From: Mya arenaria
Taxonomy: Eukaryota > Mollusca > Bivalvia > Myida > Myidae
Assembly: GCF_026914265.1 (NCBI RefSeq)
Contig: NC_069132.1
Span: 35,458,932 to 35,522,931 of the forward strand
Direction of reading: 5' to 3'
DNA length: 64,000 nt
The notes beneath the pieces were generated by a model. That model had not been told where the DNA came from and did no database searches. It saw only the letters and a program-made list of their open reading frames with translations. This document shows positions 35,889 through 46,717 of the stretch, in pieces; within the stretch, counting starts at the first letter, position 1, and each line of letters starts with the position of its first letter. A program made the position numbers and the translations under genes.

Positions 35889-35891
<3 letters not shown>

Positions 35892-35960
<69 letters not shown>
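35892..35960. repeat. (AT)n microsatellite
   Basis: About 34 uninterrupted AT units; gives an artefactual IYIYIY frame. Confidence 0.95.
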
Positions 35961-35961
<1 letters not shown>

Positions 35962-35965
<4 letters not shown>

Positions 35966-36052
35966 CGGTCAATAGCTATGAACAGCTGATGTTTTTCTCT
36001 GTTATGTCATACCGACTGAAAATAAAATTTGACTTGATTTGATTTGATTTGA
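35962..36052 (+). mobile_element. 3' end of a LINE (plus strand)
   Basis: TGTTATGTCATACCGACTG, AAAATAAAATTTGACTTG and a TTGAT repeat tail resemble 3' ends of invertebrate LINEs (RTE- or L2-like), with the short-repeat tail in place of poly(A). No coding part remains. Confidence 0.5.
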
Positions 36053-36231
36053 AAGAAGAAATTGCTTGCTAAGGAAGTCATTGGTCATTACGGAAGTAAG
36101 TTTATGCTATTATGCAATATTCCGGGTTGCTAAGGTTAAGGTAGTTATTGGTTTTTAAGGAAGTTATTTGTTGCAATGGAAGTTATTGATTGATAGGCAA
36201 GTCATTGGTTGCTAAGGACGTCATTGGTGAC

Positions 36232-36669
36232 TACCACTTTCCGTTTTCCTCGGCGGATTTTGGTCATCGCGGACACGACATCCAATTGATCATAATCCTC
36301 TTTCCTCGGCGTTTTCACTCATTCACCCACCGAGGCTGATCAGTGGACCGTATAATTACAATCGCCGCGTTACTCGGAGGTAAAACACCGCGAAAAAGAA
36401 ACTTACTGTACTTTGAAAAATTAATTATCTAATAATTTAATACTGTTTTAACAGAAGCAATGTACTGTTGTCAGCTATGCACAAAACGCGGAGTTCCGTG
36501 ATTAGGTCAATAAATTGATACGACCACCGGCGCTACCGGCAATAAAACCCTCCAGAGAAAACAATTAACTCGGTGCAACTCGGCGAACTTTAGCGAGGAA
36601 AAAGGTTGCGTACTCGGTGGAAATCCGCGATAAATTAAAAACGCCTCCGAGTCACCGAGGAAAGTGGTA
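36232..36669. mobile_element. TIR element, TACCACTTTCC ends
   Basis: Ends TACCACTTTCC and GGAAAGTGGTA are perfect 11-bp inverted repeats. Interior repeats of CTCGGCG, CCGCG and CCTCCGAG make it GC-richer than flanks. A relative in minus orientation is at 61187-61447, another partial one near 41600-41700. Superfamily unknown; no target duplication seen. Confidence 0.6.
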
Positions 36670-37168
36670 CATGTAGTTCCGCGTGGAGTATACTGTAGGT
36701 AGTAAATGGTTGCTCATGAAGTAATTTGTCGTTTGGATAGTCATTGGTTGCTAAAGAAGATATATTTGTTGCTAAAAAACTTATTGGTTGATAAGAAGTC
36801 ATTAATTGCTATGATTTTAGGTATTTTTTAAGGTGGCAAAGGAAGTCCTTGGTTGCTTAGGAAGTCATTGTTAACTAAGATAATAAATGGATACACGGGA
36901 ATTATCTAATGTATTCATTGGTATATATATATATATAGAGTTCACTGGTTAAAGTCAGGCCATTGTTTGCTGTGATTGAAAGTTTTTGCTTAGGTTATTA
37001 TTTGTAACTTTTCATTGAATGCTAAGAAAGTCACTGATTGCTATGAATGTAAGAAGTTCCTTAGGATGTAATAATTGCTAGGGAAGTCATTGGTTGCTAA
37101 AGAAGTTTGTGGTCGCTAAGTAAATAGGTGGATTCCATGGAGGACATTGGTTGCTAATAAATAAAATG

Positions 37169-37824
37169 TAGGGATGCAAATGAATGGCAAAATTGATATT
37201 CGAATATTCGGTAATTTTTTCGAACGAATATTCGAAAATTCGATTACTAAAATACATCTTTAAAAAGTTGTAGTAAACATTTAAAATATTCTCTAAAGTG
37301 CCGGGGCAATTGAGCTCTACTTTGTCGTAACCACTACGCGTGGCGGACCCTGAATTTCACCAAATGAGCCTCTGAAATTCTTCATTTCAGAAAGACAAAA
37401 AGTAATTCTTTATGAACAAAGTAAAATAAACAAAAACTTTTAATTAATATTTCTCTGCCTTCATATGTGTAAACAACGTACCTAAATGGATTTTTGGTCA
37501 ATTGGCGTTATGCGCCAATGGAGGGTCTCCGTAGGACGAGCAGCCTCGTTCTGGGGTTGACCTCTACTATATAAACTACGGAAAATCTAAACCAACTCGG
37601 GAACTAGTTTATTTCAGAAATTCTAAATTGGTAGAAGCAATTTACCTAAAATAATTGGATTTTTTCTGTCACTTGTCGTTCTCTGTCACTCCCCGTCTTT
37701 TAACAATAACTGTAAGAACACGGGGACTTTTTTATAGTACCCGACGATATGTCCCTAAATGACACATGACGCGTGTTTAGTGCATTGTCATCACATTCAC
37801 ACCTGGCATTATGGGCCAATCGCA
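37169..37824 (+). mobile_element. hAT MITE copy truncated at the 3' end
   Basis: Starts TAGGGATGCAAATGAATGGC and is collinear with 59086-59775 at high identity (both include GCGTGGCGGACCCTGAATTT and ATGACACATGACGCGTGTTT). It stops after GGGCCAATCG, lacking the last 150 bp and right terminus; a segment GCAAATGAAGAATGTGGACG follows, which is also at 41633. Confidence 0.8.
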
Positions 37825-38715
37825 AATGAAGAATGTGGACGAAAAGAATCGCTTTTATTAAAATGGCTTCTCAAAAGGTAATTGGTTTCCAAGGAGGTCA
37901 ATTGTTGCTAGTGAAGAAAGTGGTTGCAGAAGAAGTCATTGGTTGCTAAAGGAGTCACTGGTTGCTTAGTAAGTGGTTGTTAAGGAAGTCATTGGTTACC
38001 AAGGATGTGAAGAAGGTAGCTGGTTCTTGGGAAGAAAGTCAAGGAAGAAAGGTAAGAAGTCATTGGTTGATAAGGAAATCATTAGTAGCGTAGTGAATAA
38101 GTTGTTAATATAAAGGCCAAGGATGTCATTCTTTGCTAAGGAAGTCGTTTGGTGCTTAAATGTAGGCAGTCACTATCTACTACATGAAGCCACAAACCAA
38201 CAGTCAAGGGTCTTCGACTTGTGGTTTCAGAGAGGATTTTCGAAATATTTATTTATAAATATATATACATCCTGGGACCCCCACCACAGGTACAAAATTT
38301 GAACAATATTGGTAAAGGGCCACTTCATGAGACTAATACCAAACATGGGTCTGGGATTTGCGGTTTCAGAGAAAAAGATTTTAGAAAGTCTGGGACCCAC
38401 GGACCTTGTGGGTTTAGAGAAGAAGTCTTTCAAAATGTTTACACTACAAGGGTATAGAAAACTTAAGATCCCCAGGTGGGCGGCCAGGTTTGGTCCCAGG
38501 AGCATTATTTGAACAATTTTGGTGAAGAGCCATTACATAAGCCATGCCATGATAAGGTTACATCCCAAATATTAATGGTCTTGGCAATGCGGTTTCCGAA
38601 AAGAATATTTAAAAAAGTAATACTAGATCAGTATAGAGAAACACTGGACAACCCGAAGGATATACTATGAACACTCTTGGTGGAGGGCTTCTTCATGAGA
38701 CTACATACTAAATAT

Positions 38716-40123
38716 TAGTGATGGGCAATCGGCTTGAATTTTCATATCCGATTAATTGGAGACCCTGATCGGTCGATTATCCGATTAATCGGCTGTAATC
38801 GGACAGTATCACAAAAGCATCATTTTCTACTGTATATATCAATAAGGACCTTAGTTTTCATGTGTATTTCATTTTAGAAAACAGGTATTACATCTGCCAT
38901 ATTGAATAATTCTAAAAAATATATAAAAAATAAATATTCCAAGGTTTATGAAGTAAGAGAACATTTCATGGTGAGGTTTACGTAAGTTGACTAATAAATT
39001 ATTATATAAATAAAAAATAAATATATTATTACATTATTAAATAATATGTAAATTATTGTAAATAAAATAAGACATGGTTGACCATGGGGTTTGGTTGATA
39101 ATTGCCCCAGTGCAAAGAATTATTGCCAGAGGGTACTTATTGTTTCACTGGGGCAATTTTCTACCTTGTATTTTCCTGTATGATACATATGTTTTGTCAT
39201 TTTGTCAATGACTTATATAATTCAACAGGTTTTGAAAATTAAATTGAAAAAATGAGACATATCAAATTGGTATTGTGTCAGCAGGTCCCGTAAAATATAA
39301 ATCAACATTTTAGAAAGTGCTAAGTTATTATATTTTAAACGTTTTGTTGCCAAAAGTGTTTCAATTTTACGTTTAAAAGTGATTTCAAGTGGTAGATCTT
39401 TTCCCGCTTATTGGGACGTCATTTGAAAAATATGATTCCGGTTATACTCGGGTCGTTCTATTTACCGAATGGGTAAGAACGGGTTACTGAAAGGTTTTCT
39501 TAAATGAAATGAAGTGTTTTTTAACAATTCTTGAATGAAATAATGAACTATTGGTGTAAATTATAAGGAATGAATTGCGGGGTTGATGTCATTATCGGGG
39601 ATATGAACGCAATTGGGTCGGTCAAAGTACGCGTGGAGTCCTTAGGACTCCACACACATTGACCAACCCAATTGCGTTCATACCCCGATAATGACATCAA
39701 CCCCGCAATTCATTCCTTAAATGTGAGCACAGCTGGGGTCGATCAAGCCTAGTTTCATAAGAATCTGGGCTTGAATGACCATAAACATTTCGCTGGAATA
39801 ATTTGCACTTTTCTAGCAGCTGGAGGACCGTAAACCAGGGTAATCGAATATTTTGAGATCGAAGTCCCCATAACCGTCCGCCATCAGCCATCATAAAGCG
39901 ATTTGAACGCAAAAAAAGACTAAATGAAAGTACTGTTAAAACTCAAAGTAGCGGTTACTTCCCTTAGCTCTAAGTTACTGCGCTATATAAAGTTGGAAAT
40001 TAACTAGATTCAAGCAAACATTTTTTTTCGATCATTCGATTATTGAACAATGAGGTCGTCGATCGCTGAATTACGAATGTCTGCCGATAAAATCGATTAT
40101 CGGCGATCATCGGCCCATCACTA
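38716..40123. mobile_element. hAT-type element, 1,408 bp, 8-bp target duplication
   Basis: Starts TAGTGATGGGCAATCGG, ends CCGATGATCGCC-type sequence (inverted) and GGCCCATCACTA; flanked by perfect CTAAATAT at 38708-38715 and 40124-40131. Subterminal CGATTAATCGG/CCGATAAAATCGATTATCGG repeats. No transposase recognised. Includes a 156-bp foldback (39564-39719). Confidence 0.85.
39564..39719. repeat. Near-perfect 156-bp palindrome
   Basis: Arms of about 75 bp starting TAAGGAATGAATTGCGGGGT and ending with its complement, centred on GTCCTTAGGACTCC. Fewer than ten differences between arms. Looks like a foldback MITE nested in the hAT element. Confidence 0.85.
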
Positions 40124-40691
40124 CTAAATATCAAAGGATTGTAATTTTACATACACGTGCATAGAAAACCTGAGACCCCTGTGACCACTTTTGACGCCAC
40201 GGAAATAAATGAAACAATATTAGTGAAGTACCACTACATATGAGGCTCCATACCAAATATCAAGGGACCTTATGGTTTCAGATAAGAAGATTTTAAAATG
40301 TTGAAGACGGACGACGGACATAGGATGATCACAATAGCTCACCTTGAGCACATCGTGTTCAGATGAGCTAATCATCAACTGACAAGTAATTACATTAATT
40401 GTTGAGAAATTTAGGCGTGAGTCTCCATGTCGACTCAAACTGACAACCAACCACTAGATGATATGGGTATGTAGCACTCTTAACATGACAAAGATTGTAG
40501 TTGTATGATAACAAAGGTTATATTATAATAAATGCATTTTTTTTTCGATCACGCGCATCAACAATTTGGACTTCCTTGTTGATTTTAAAAATAATTTCAT
40601 TTTTGGAAAATAGTGTGGGCGGATGACATATAAATTCAGTATAACATGAAGTTTTTAATTACACACTCGGGGCTGAATGAGTCAATGACCT

Positions 40692-40946
40692 TGATCTTGC
40701 CCATTCAGCGAGTGCTCCGTTAAGATTGTGAGTCATTTAAGCATAGTGCACAGACAGAATGTAACCCTGGTTAGAGGTACCCTGGTTCTTTACCGTGCAC
40801 CATTGTATAGCACTGTCACACGGGATCCCCATTTAACGCCACTCCCGGAAGACGGTTCTCATTTTTTAGTAATGCGACGGGGAATCGAACCTGCGACCCC
40901 TGGATTGATAGTCAAGAGTGGTACCACTAGACCACGGATACGCCAC
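40692..40946 (-). mobile_element. tRNA-derived SINE
   Basis: On the minus strand the head reads GTGGTCTAGTGGTACC (A box) and GGTTCGATTCC (perfect B box), giving an internal RNA polymerase III promoter. A conserved body follows: GGCGTTAAATGGGG, GTGCACGGTAAAGAACC. The tRNA-like head has lost the cloverleaf elsewhere, so it is not a tRNA gene. A second, headless copy is at 52455-52612. Confidence 0.75.
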
Positions 40947-42084
40947 TACCCGAGCAAAAAATCAGAAGCGGCCTCTTATTAAAGCGATAACAGACACGCC
41001 TGACAACAGGAACCAAGTGACAGCCAAGTGACAGCGGCGGAAATCGCCAATCATAGTCTCTGATGACAGAATTTAAAATACTTGTAATTCTTAGTTAAAT
41101 TATTTCGCTATTTTTCTAAATAAAAATATAACAACACTAGACGTGGGACACATAAAAGGTACATTCGTGAGTATAATACATGTATTCTTCAGATAAAAAT
41201 AGTAAGATTTAGTAACAGAAGTAATAAACGTAAATTTACTACAGAGTAGTACTAATTTCGTACCATTACGCGTGTCACCTTTTATTTTATGTTTTTCTAT
41301 ATTTATGCTCACATTATAAAATATTATTTAATTATAATATAAAAGAACAACCAATGAACCATGTGTGTGTGGCCAGATTTTATAGCATAATATATTTGAA
41401 TATGAAGAGACATAACATATATACTTATGACAATATTTGCATTCGTTTAGATGAATAAAAATATATAGGGCTTTCATTTTTGTGTTTGTTTGTCGATAGT
41501 TAATAAAGTTATTCTTTAGGTATCACACACATTATTACAGCACTTGCTGTCATTTTAATATAATTAAACTTCGGCATTCCTCTTTTAAATGTAAACACGA
41601 CGGATAGATTCCGCATCGATGCCGGATAGAACCCGCAAATGAAGAATGTGGACGAAAATAATCCGCTTTGCATCATCACCGAGAAAGTGGGTGCATTTCA
41701 AATTATTGTGAAATTCATCGCCAATGTCATTTATGTTACATGGAGTACATTTTTGGTCATTTCTTTGAATACCTAAGTGTTAAAGAGTATTCAGTTTCAT
41801 TTCGTATGTAGTGTAAATATTTAAGATATTGAATATAAACAATTTATAATGAATATACTTGTTTTTGCTTATTTTTGCTTAGAATACTTCTATTTTCGCC
41901 AAAAAATAGTCTTAAAAATAGCCAGTCTTTAAAAAAGCTAAATAAATATCTTCTTAATATCGACTTAATTAGAAAATGATATATATCATTTTTTACTCCT
42001 ATCAATTTTTTTTTGTCAATTTGGATTACCAAATATCAGCAACACAATCCGTTGCCTGAAGCCATAAGTTAATTTCAATACACA
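40947..42084. other. No recognisable gene
   Basis: AT-rich. Contains at 41600-41700 a GCAAATGAAGAATGTGGACG word (also at 37826) and CACCGAGAAAGTGGG, like the ends of the 36232-36669 element. Nothing else. Confidence 0.45.
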
Positions 42085-42239
42085 GGGACCGGAAAATAGG
42101 ATCCCGGATGAGATCAGATAATTATGGTGAGAGACCGGAAAATAGTTTCGCCCCCTTTATAAACCATGTTATTTTGGCCAGGCCTGGTTTCAATATAAAT
42201 ATTCCCGGCTATTCCGAAAAAGTCCCGGGTCCCTGCAAC
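42085..42239 (+). repeat. 217-bp repeat unit, left part
   Basis: CCGGAAAATAGTTTCGCCCC to CCGAAAAAGTCCCGGG. It matches, in the same orientation, 45949-46230, where two near-complete units of about 217 bp occur. It was split by the element at 42240-45948. Confidence 0.75.
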
Positions 42240-42871
42240 GGCTGTCAGACTTTTCAACCCCAAGACTTTTCAACCCCTTTGTCATTTGTGAAATTAAAGA
42301 CTTTTCAACCCCTTTGTCATTTCAACCCCTAAAAGTGCTCAGACTTTTCAACCCCACCTTAAACAAAGACTTTTCAACCCCTAATAAACGAAGACTTTTC
42401 AACCCCTAAACTTCTCACCTTTTTAAGAAAATAACTACAACAGTAAACAATTTATTTTAAAATTTCTTTTAAAAATCAAGAATATATTAAGACTAAAAAT
42501 ATAACAAACAAAAAATATGCAATACATACAAAATATACATACTTAAAACACATGATAATACAATAATTCATTAAATATTTACATTGAAATAAGTAAAAAA
42601 AATGCTCGACTGTCCATTTAGCTATTTAGTCAATTAGCCATAAATCTATCTTATCTCCCTAGGAAATCCTCACAATATATTATGTGCATGGTACTGCTCC
42701 ATCAATTAATTGAAACAGCGTTTGTATTTCTTTTAGTTTTTTAAAACACTTTTTTTAAAACATTTTGTTTCATTCATTTTGTATTCATCAATAAAAAAGG
42801 CAATAAAATGAGTTGAACTTTAAATATGGTGATAATTAAAGAAGTCCAACTTCAACACAAATTATTTATTT

Positions 42872-42914
42872 ATGAAACAACGTTTCGGCCATTCGGCCTT
42901 CATCAGGTTGTATG
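42872..42914 (-). ncRNA. Hammerhead-ribozyme-like motif of the Penelope element
   Basis: On the minus strand: CAAC-CTGATGA-AGGCCGAATGGCC-GAAA-CGTT-GTTTC. The two invariant blocks CUGAUGA and GAAA flank a 4-bp stem II (GGCC/GGCC, loop GAAU); ACGU gives the very short stem III; CAA/GUU a short stem I; cleavage would be after GUU. Penelope-like elements are known to carry minimal type I hammerheads in their terminal repeats. An extra unpaired A between CUGAUGA and stem II departs from consensus, so activity is uncertain. Confidence 0.55.
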
Positions 42915-43160
42915 TATATAATGAACAGGAAATGACGTCAACATCAAATGACGTCAACGTTGATAACGTCAAAATATAGCATACATTTTTGCGCAAAATA
43001 ATGTCTTATAGGATCTAAAGAGATACAATTATACTGGTAAAATGCAATTTAAATGCATAAACAAACATCAATAAACCAGTATAAACTATGCAACATTAAA
43101 TAGGTTAAAACAGTTATAAACCAGATTAATTCTGTGATTTTTTTAATTCTGCAAGAAGAT

Positions 43161-44761
43161 TTAAAATAATATTTTTGAATTCATACCATTAGGAATGACT
43201 GTGCCAAGAATATGCATCCATTTACTCTCCTTTAATAATCGTTTCCAATTGTTCTCAATTTTATCAATTGGCATAAAAGAAAAATCATTGATACTGTGGT
43301 CAGGAGCATTAAAATGTTCAGACACATTTGTATATGAATCTGGAAAATGCTTTATATCAAACTTATGACTGTTCATTCTCTGACTACATTTTTGTTGTGT
43401 CTGACCAACATATTGCTTTTTACATTTTTTGCAATTGATAACATATATAACACCTGTAGAAGAACAGGACAATTCATGATTTATCTTAAATTCTTTGCAA
43501 AATATGTACTTGAAAATTTGTCATTTTCAAAAATAGTACAACAATGTGAACATCTGGATCTATTACATTTAGTAACGAACCCGTTAGTGACAACATTTGT
43601 AAGTTTAGAATTCACAAGTATATCTTGAATATTTTTAGGCCGCTTATATGCAACAATTGGTTTGTAGTTAATGAGATCTTGGACAGCTTTACTTTTTGAA
43701 TATCTGAGTAGTCCCCAATATTGGTTTATAATTTTACCAATGTTTGGTAATGATGGATTAAAAGTACACACAAAAGGAATAATGTCTTTTTCTGATGATT
43801 GAACATTTGGCTGCAAAGCGTCCCCTGCACTGATGGAAAATGTTTTCGAAACAGCTTCATCTATAACAGAAATTGGATAGTTTCGTTCTTCAAAATAGGT
43901 TTTTAGTTTATCACATTCCTCATGGAAACGGTCATCACTTGATGTTATTCTTCTATAGCGTTTAGCCTGGCTGTAGGGGATGCCGACCTTGCACTTTTTT
44001 GGATGACACGAAGAGTATTCTATGCATTGGTGGCAATTTGTTGATTTTTCAAAAACGCTTGTTTCCAAACAACCCTTTAAGTCTTTTTCGATATGGACAT
44101 CCAAGAATGAAACACATGTTTTAGAGACATTATTTGTAAATTTAATATTTTTGTGGACTTTGTTGATATCGTGAAGAAAAGCCGTTAATTCATCTTCAGA
44201 ATGTTCCCATATGAAGAAAATGTCATCAAGAAAACTCAACCATAGTAACGGTTTTTTGGAACAGTTTTTAAGAAAATCTTGTTCAAACTTTCCCATAAAC
44301 AAAGATGCAAAGCACGGTGCCATTTTCGTGCCCATAGCTGTTCCTAAAATCTGTAGGTAGTTTGCATCGTTGAATTGAAAATTGTTCTTTGTTAATAAAA
44401 GTTTGATTAAGTTTGAGATGTCCTCAATATATCCAAGAGAGTTAGACTTGTCTTGTTCAAGGAAGGATCTGCATGCTGCTATACCATCATCATGTGGAAT
44501 GTTAGTATAAAGAGAGCTGACGTCAAGTGTCACTAAAAATGCATCTTTTTTTAAAACGGATAAAGATCGTAATTTCTTGATGAAGTCTGTAGTGTCCTTT
44601 ACAAAAGATGGCAAATTTTCCATGTGAGATTTTAAGACGCTGTCAACATATGAAGATATATTTTCTGTTAATGATTCGCATCCCGATACTATAGGTCGGC
44701 CCGGGTATCCGAGCGGTAAAGCATTGTTGACATCTTTGTGAATCTTCTTCATAATATTCAA
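43161..44761 (-). pseudogene. Penelope-like element: RT plus GIY-YIG endonuclease
   Basis: RT frame 44761-43481: KIHKDVNNALPLGYPGRPIV, LVTLDVSSLYTNIPHDDGI (motif A), TAMGTKMAPCFASLFMG (motif B), LSFLDDIFFIWEHSEDEL (catalytic DD), then a YRRI...RFHEEC thumb region. The linker has CNRSRCSHC. A one-base deletion near 43488 shifts into the endonuclease frame (to 43161): GVIYVINCKKCKKQYVGQT is the GIY-YIG signature, followed by R (SQRMNSH) and E (KESKWMHIL). The N-terminal 200-300 residues are missing upstream of 44761. Apart from one frameshift the frame is well kept. Penelope-like enzymes copy RNA at telomeric or nicked ends. Confidence 0.9.
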
Positions 44762-45948
44762 ATATCATGATTTAGCAGACAATGTTTAAGAAATACAAAA
44801 GTATACATTGAGTTCAAAGATGTTAAAAATGTATTATAAATTGAGTTTCAAATGCTTTCAAATTACATAAGTGTAACATAAGATTTTATTAACTTTTTTT
44901 ATTTCTCGGTTTAAAAAAAATAAGGACATTCTATTATAAAGTGGTATATATGTAAAAAAAAATGCTATAAGCATTATATTGTCTTTTCATATATGCAATT
45001 AAAGAATGCAACGAATGGGCAACATAACACCTTTAATTGAGGTAATAGTAACTTGAAAGTGACAGTTAATTAAGGTTCTAATATCATGGCCATCATTCCA
45101 AACTGTGGCCAGCTTGATACATTTTGTGTATAATTTTCGGGATTTAAAATCAAACCAAAAATATATATTATTTATTTATACCCGCAAACTCTGAATTTTA
45201 AGATAATACATTATCAAGAATTAAAATCAAACTGTACTGAAATAGCAATATGGTACTACAAAAAAACTTCCACTGTTGACCTTTTTTAAAAGCAATGAAA
45301 GTTTTATAAATGTTCAAGTTTTTTTATTGGCATTCTACAGGCACAAAAAGGAGAATGTTGCGTAAATTCTTCTTTGCATTCATTTTCTTTTGCAATTATT
45401 CAAATTTGTTATTTAAAGAACACAATTATGGTAATAACATTGTACATAATATATGTGAATTCGCTGAGATATGTAATATCCTCAGAATAATACAACAATT
45501 GCATGTTCGGAGTAACCAGGCACCAAAATCTTACTTTACCGTACCATTGTTAATGTTCGGAATATTATTTTGAAAAAACCTAACCATCAAGTGCTTAGTA
45601 AATCAAGGCAAAGCCTTTGTAAATTTCATCCAATACTTTGGAGAAAAGTGTAACAAATAAGCCAAACAAATCTCTAATTGTATTTCAATAACAATTGGTT
45701 AAGTTTCTTGCAAAAACAATGAAACAGACAACACCTGGCTTACAAAAATAATTGGGGTTGAAAAGTCTTTGATATAGGGGTTGAAAAGTCTTCAATATGG
45801 CTATCAAAATATTTCAACTAGGGGTTGAAAAGTCTTTGATTTAGGGGTTGAAAAGTCCAAACAGGTAGGGGTTGAAAAGTCTAAGGGTTGAAAAATCTTC
45901 GTTTTGAGAAGGGGTTGAAAAATCTTGGGGTTGAAAAGTCCTGCTCCC

Positions 45949-46230
45949 CCTGCAACTACAACTGCCCAATCATACAAGATAACTCTATTCCGACTGACAA
46001 AAGCGGAAAATAGTATCGTCCCCTTTATAAAGCACTTCATAAGTCCCGACCATGGATATATATATATATTAACAGTCCCGGCTGTGATGGTCCAGGCCCA
46101 TAGCATTTTATTGGTCCCGACCCGTGAGCAATAGTAATAGGCTGCTAGTCCGAAAAAGTCCCGGGTCCCGGCAAATACAACTGCCCACCATACAAGATAA
46201 CTCTATTCCGACTGAGAAAAGCGGATTGCA
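45949..46230 (+). repeat. 217-bp repeat units, right part
   Basis: TACAACTGCCCAATCATACA and ACTCTATTCCGACTGA at about 45957-46000 recur at 46176-46222; CCGAAAAAGTCCCGGG at 46153 matches 42214. About one and a third units. Confidence 0.75.
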
Positions 46231-46405
46231 CGAGGAAAAAAAACGCTGAAGGTGAAACAGTTAGAATTTTGTAAACTGGTAAAGTATTTGTTTTTACAAC
46301 ATAACTACTTGATGTGTTGATATTTTCGCCCATAATTTGGTAGAAGTAAAGTGTTATAATCTTCACTACCGTAAATCATATATTATGAACTTGAAGTCAT
46401 TCTTA

Positions 46406-46717
46406 TGCACCAGTCAATTGTAACCACGGCCCCCCCAGGTCCGGGGAATAGCCGGGACTTTGACTTTCGGTCCAGCAAACCCCGGGTAAAATTCCCGCCC
46501 TGCGTGGACGAACTGATGGTTAAACCCCGGCCAAATGCCCCCGCACCCCGGAAACTATATAAGGCCCAATCTCCGCTAAATTTGGGGCTATGACAAAACC
46601 ACCGCGGTCACCCAGTCCTGCAGGGGCACCTGGAAAGTAAAAACACGGCCTTTTTACCCAGCTATCCCTGGTATACCCCCAGACCTGGGGGGGCCGTGGT
46701 TACAATTGACTGGTGCA
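46406..46717 (+). mobile_element. GC-rich MITE, copy 2 (complete)
   Basis: 312 bp with inverted ends TGCACCAGTCAATTGTAACC / GGTTACAATTGACTGGTGCA, extended by CACGGCCCCCCCAGGTC and its inverse. Interior CCCCGG-rich. The 62-codon frame here is a shadow. Confidence 0.85.

Larger units (their letters stand above)
36053..38170 (+). repeat. Highly degenerate minisatellite of about 20 bp
   Basis: Variants of GGAAGTCATTGGTTGCTAA occur throughout 36060-36230, 36690-37165 and 37865-38165. The array is split by a TIR element (36232-36669) and a hAT-family copy (37169-37824). Units differ strongly, so the array is old. Confidence 0.7.
38205..40385 (+). repeat. Pearl-like repeat split by a hAT element
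   Basis: Units with GTGGTTTCAGAGA and GAACAATATTGGTAAAGGGC at 38215-38715, resuming at 40124-40380 and ending with GATCACAATAGCTCACC and GAGCACATCGTGTTCAGATGAGC. Same family as 33000-33601. Confidence 0.65.
42240..45948. mobile_element. 3.7-kb TIR element with inverted arrays of a 15-bp motif
   Basis: Left: six copies of GACTTTTCAACCCC (42246-42412). Right: the same motif inverted, GGGGTTGAAAAGTC, six copies plus two variants (45755-45941). Outermost: GGCTGTCAGACTTTTC and, inverted, GGGAGCAGGACTTTTC. Flanked by CCTGCAAC (42232-42239 and 45949-45956), arguably nine bases with the preceding C. The surrounding 217-bp repeat shows the empty site. Interior: Penelope-like relic 43161-44761; otherwise AT-rich, no other coding frame. 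Superfamily unassigned; 8-9 bp duplication would fit hAT or Mutator-like enzymes. Confidence 0.8.

Noticed and set aside
35778..35972. Membrane-like IYIYIY frame
   Set aside because: Pure translation of the AT microsatellite.
40692..40946. Functional tRNA gene
   Set aside because: A and B boxes are good, but there is no closed cloverleaf and a SINE body follows directly; a headless second copy exists.
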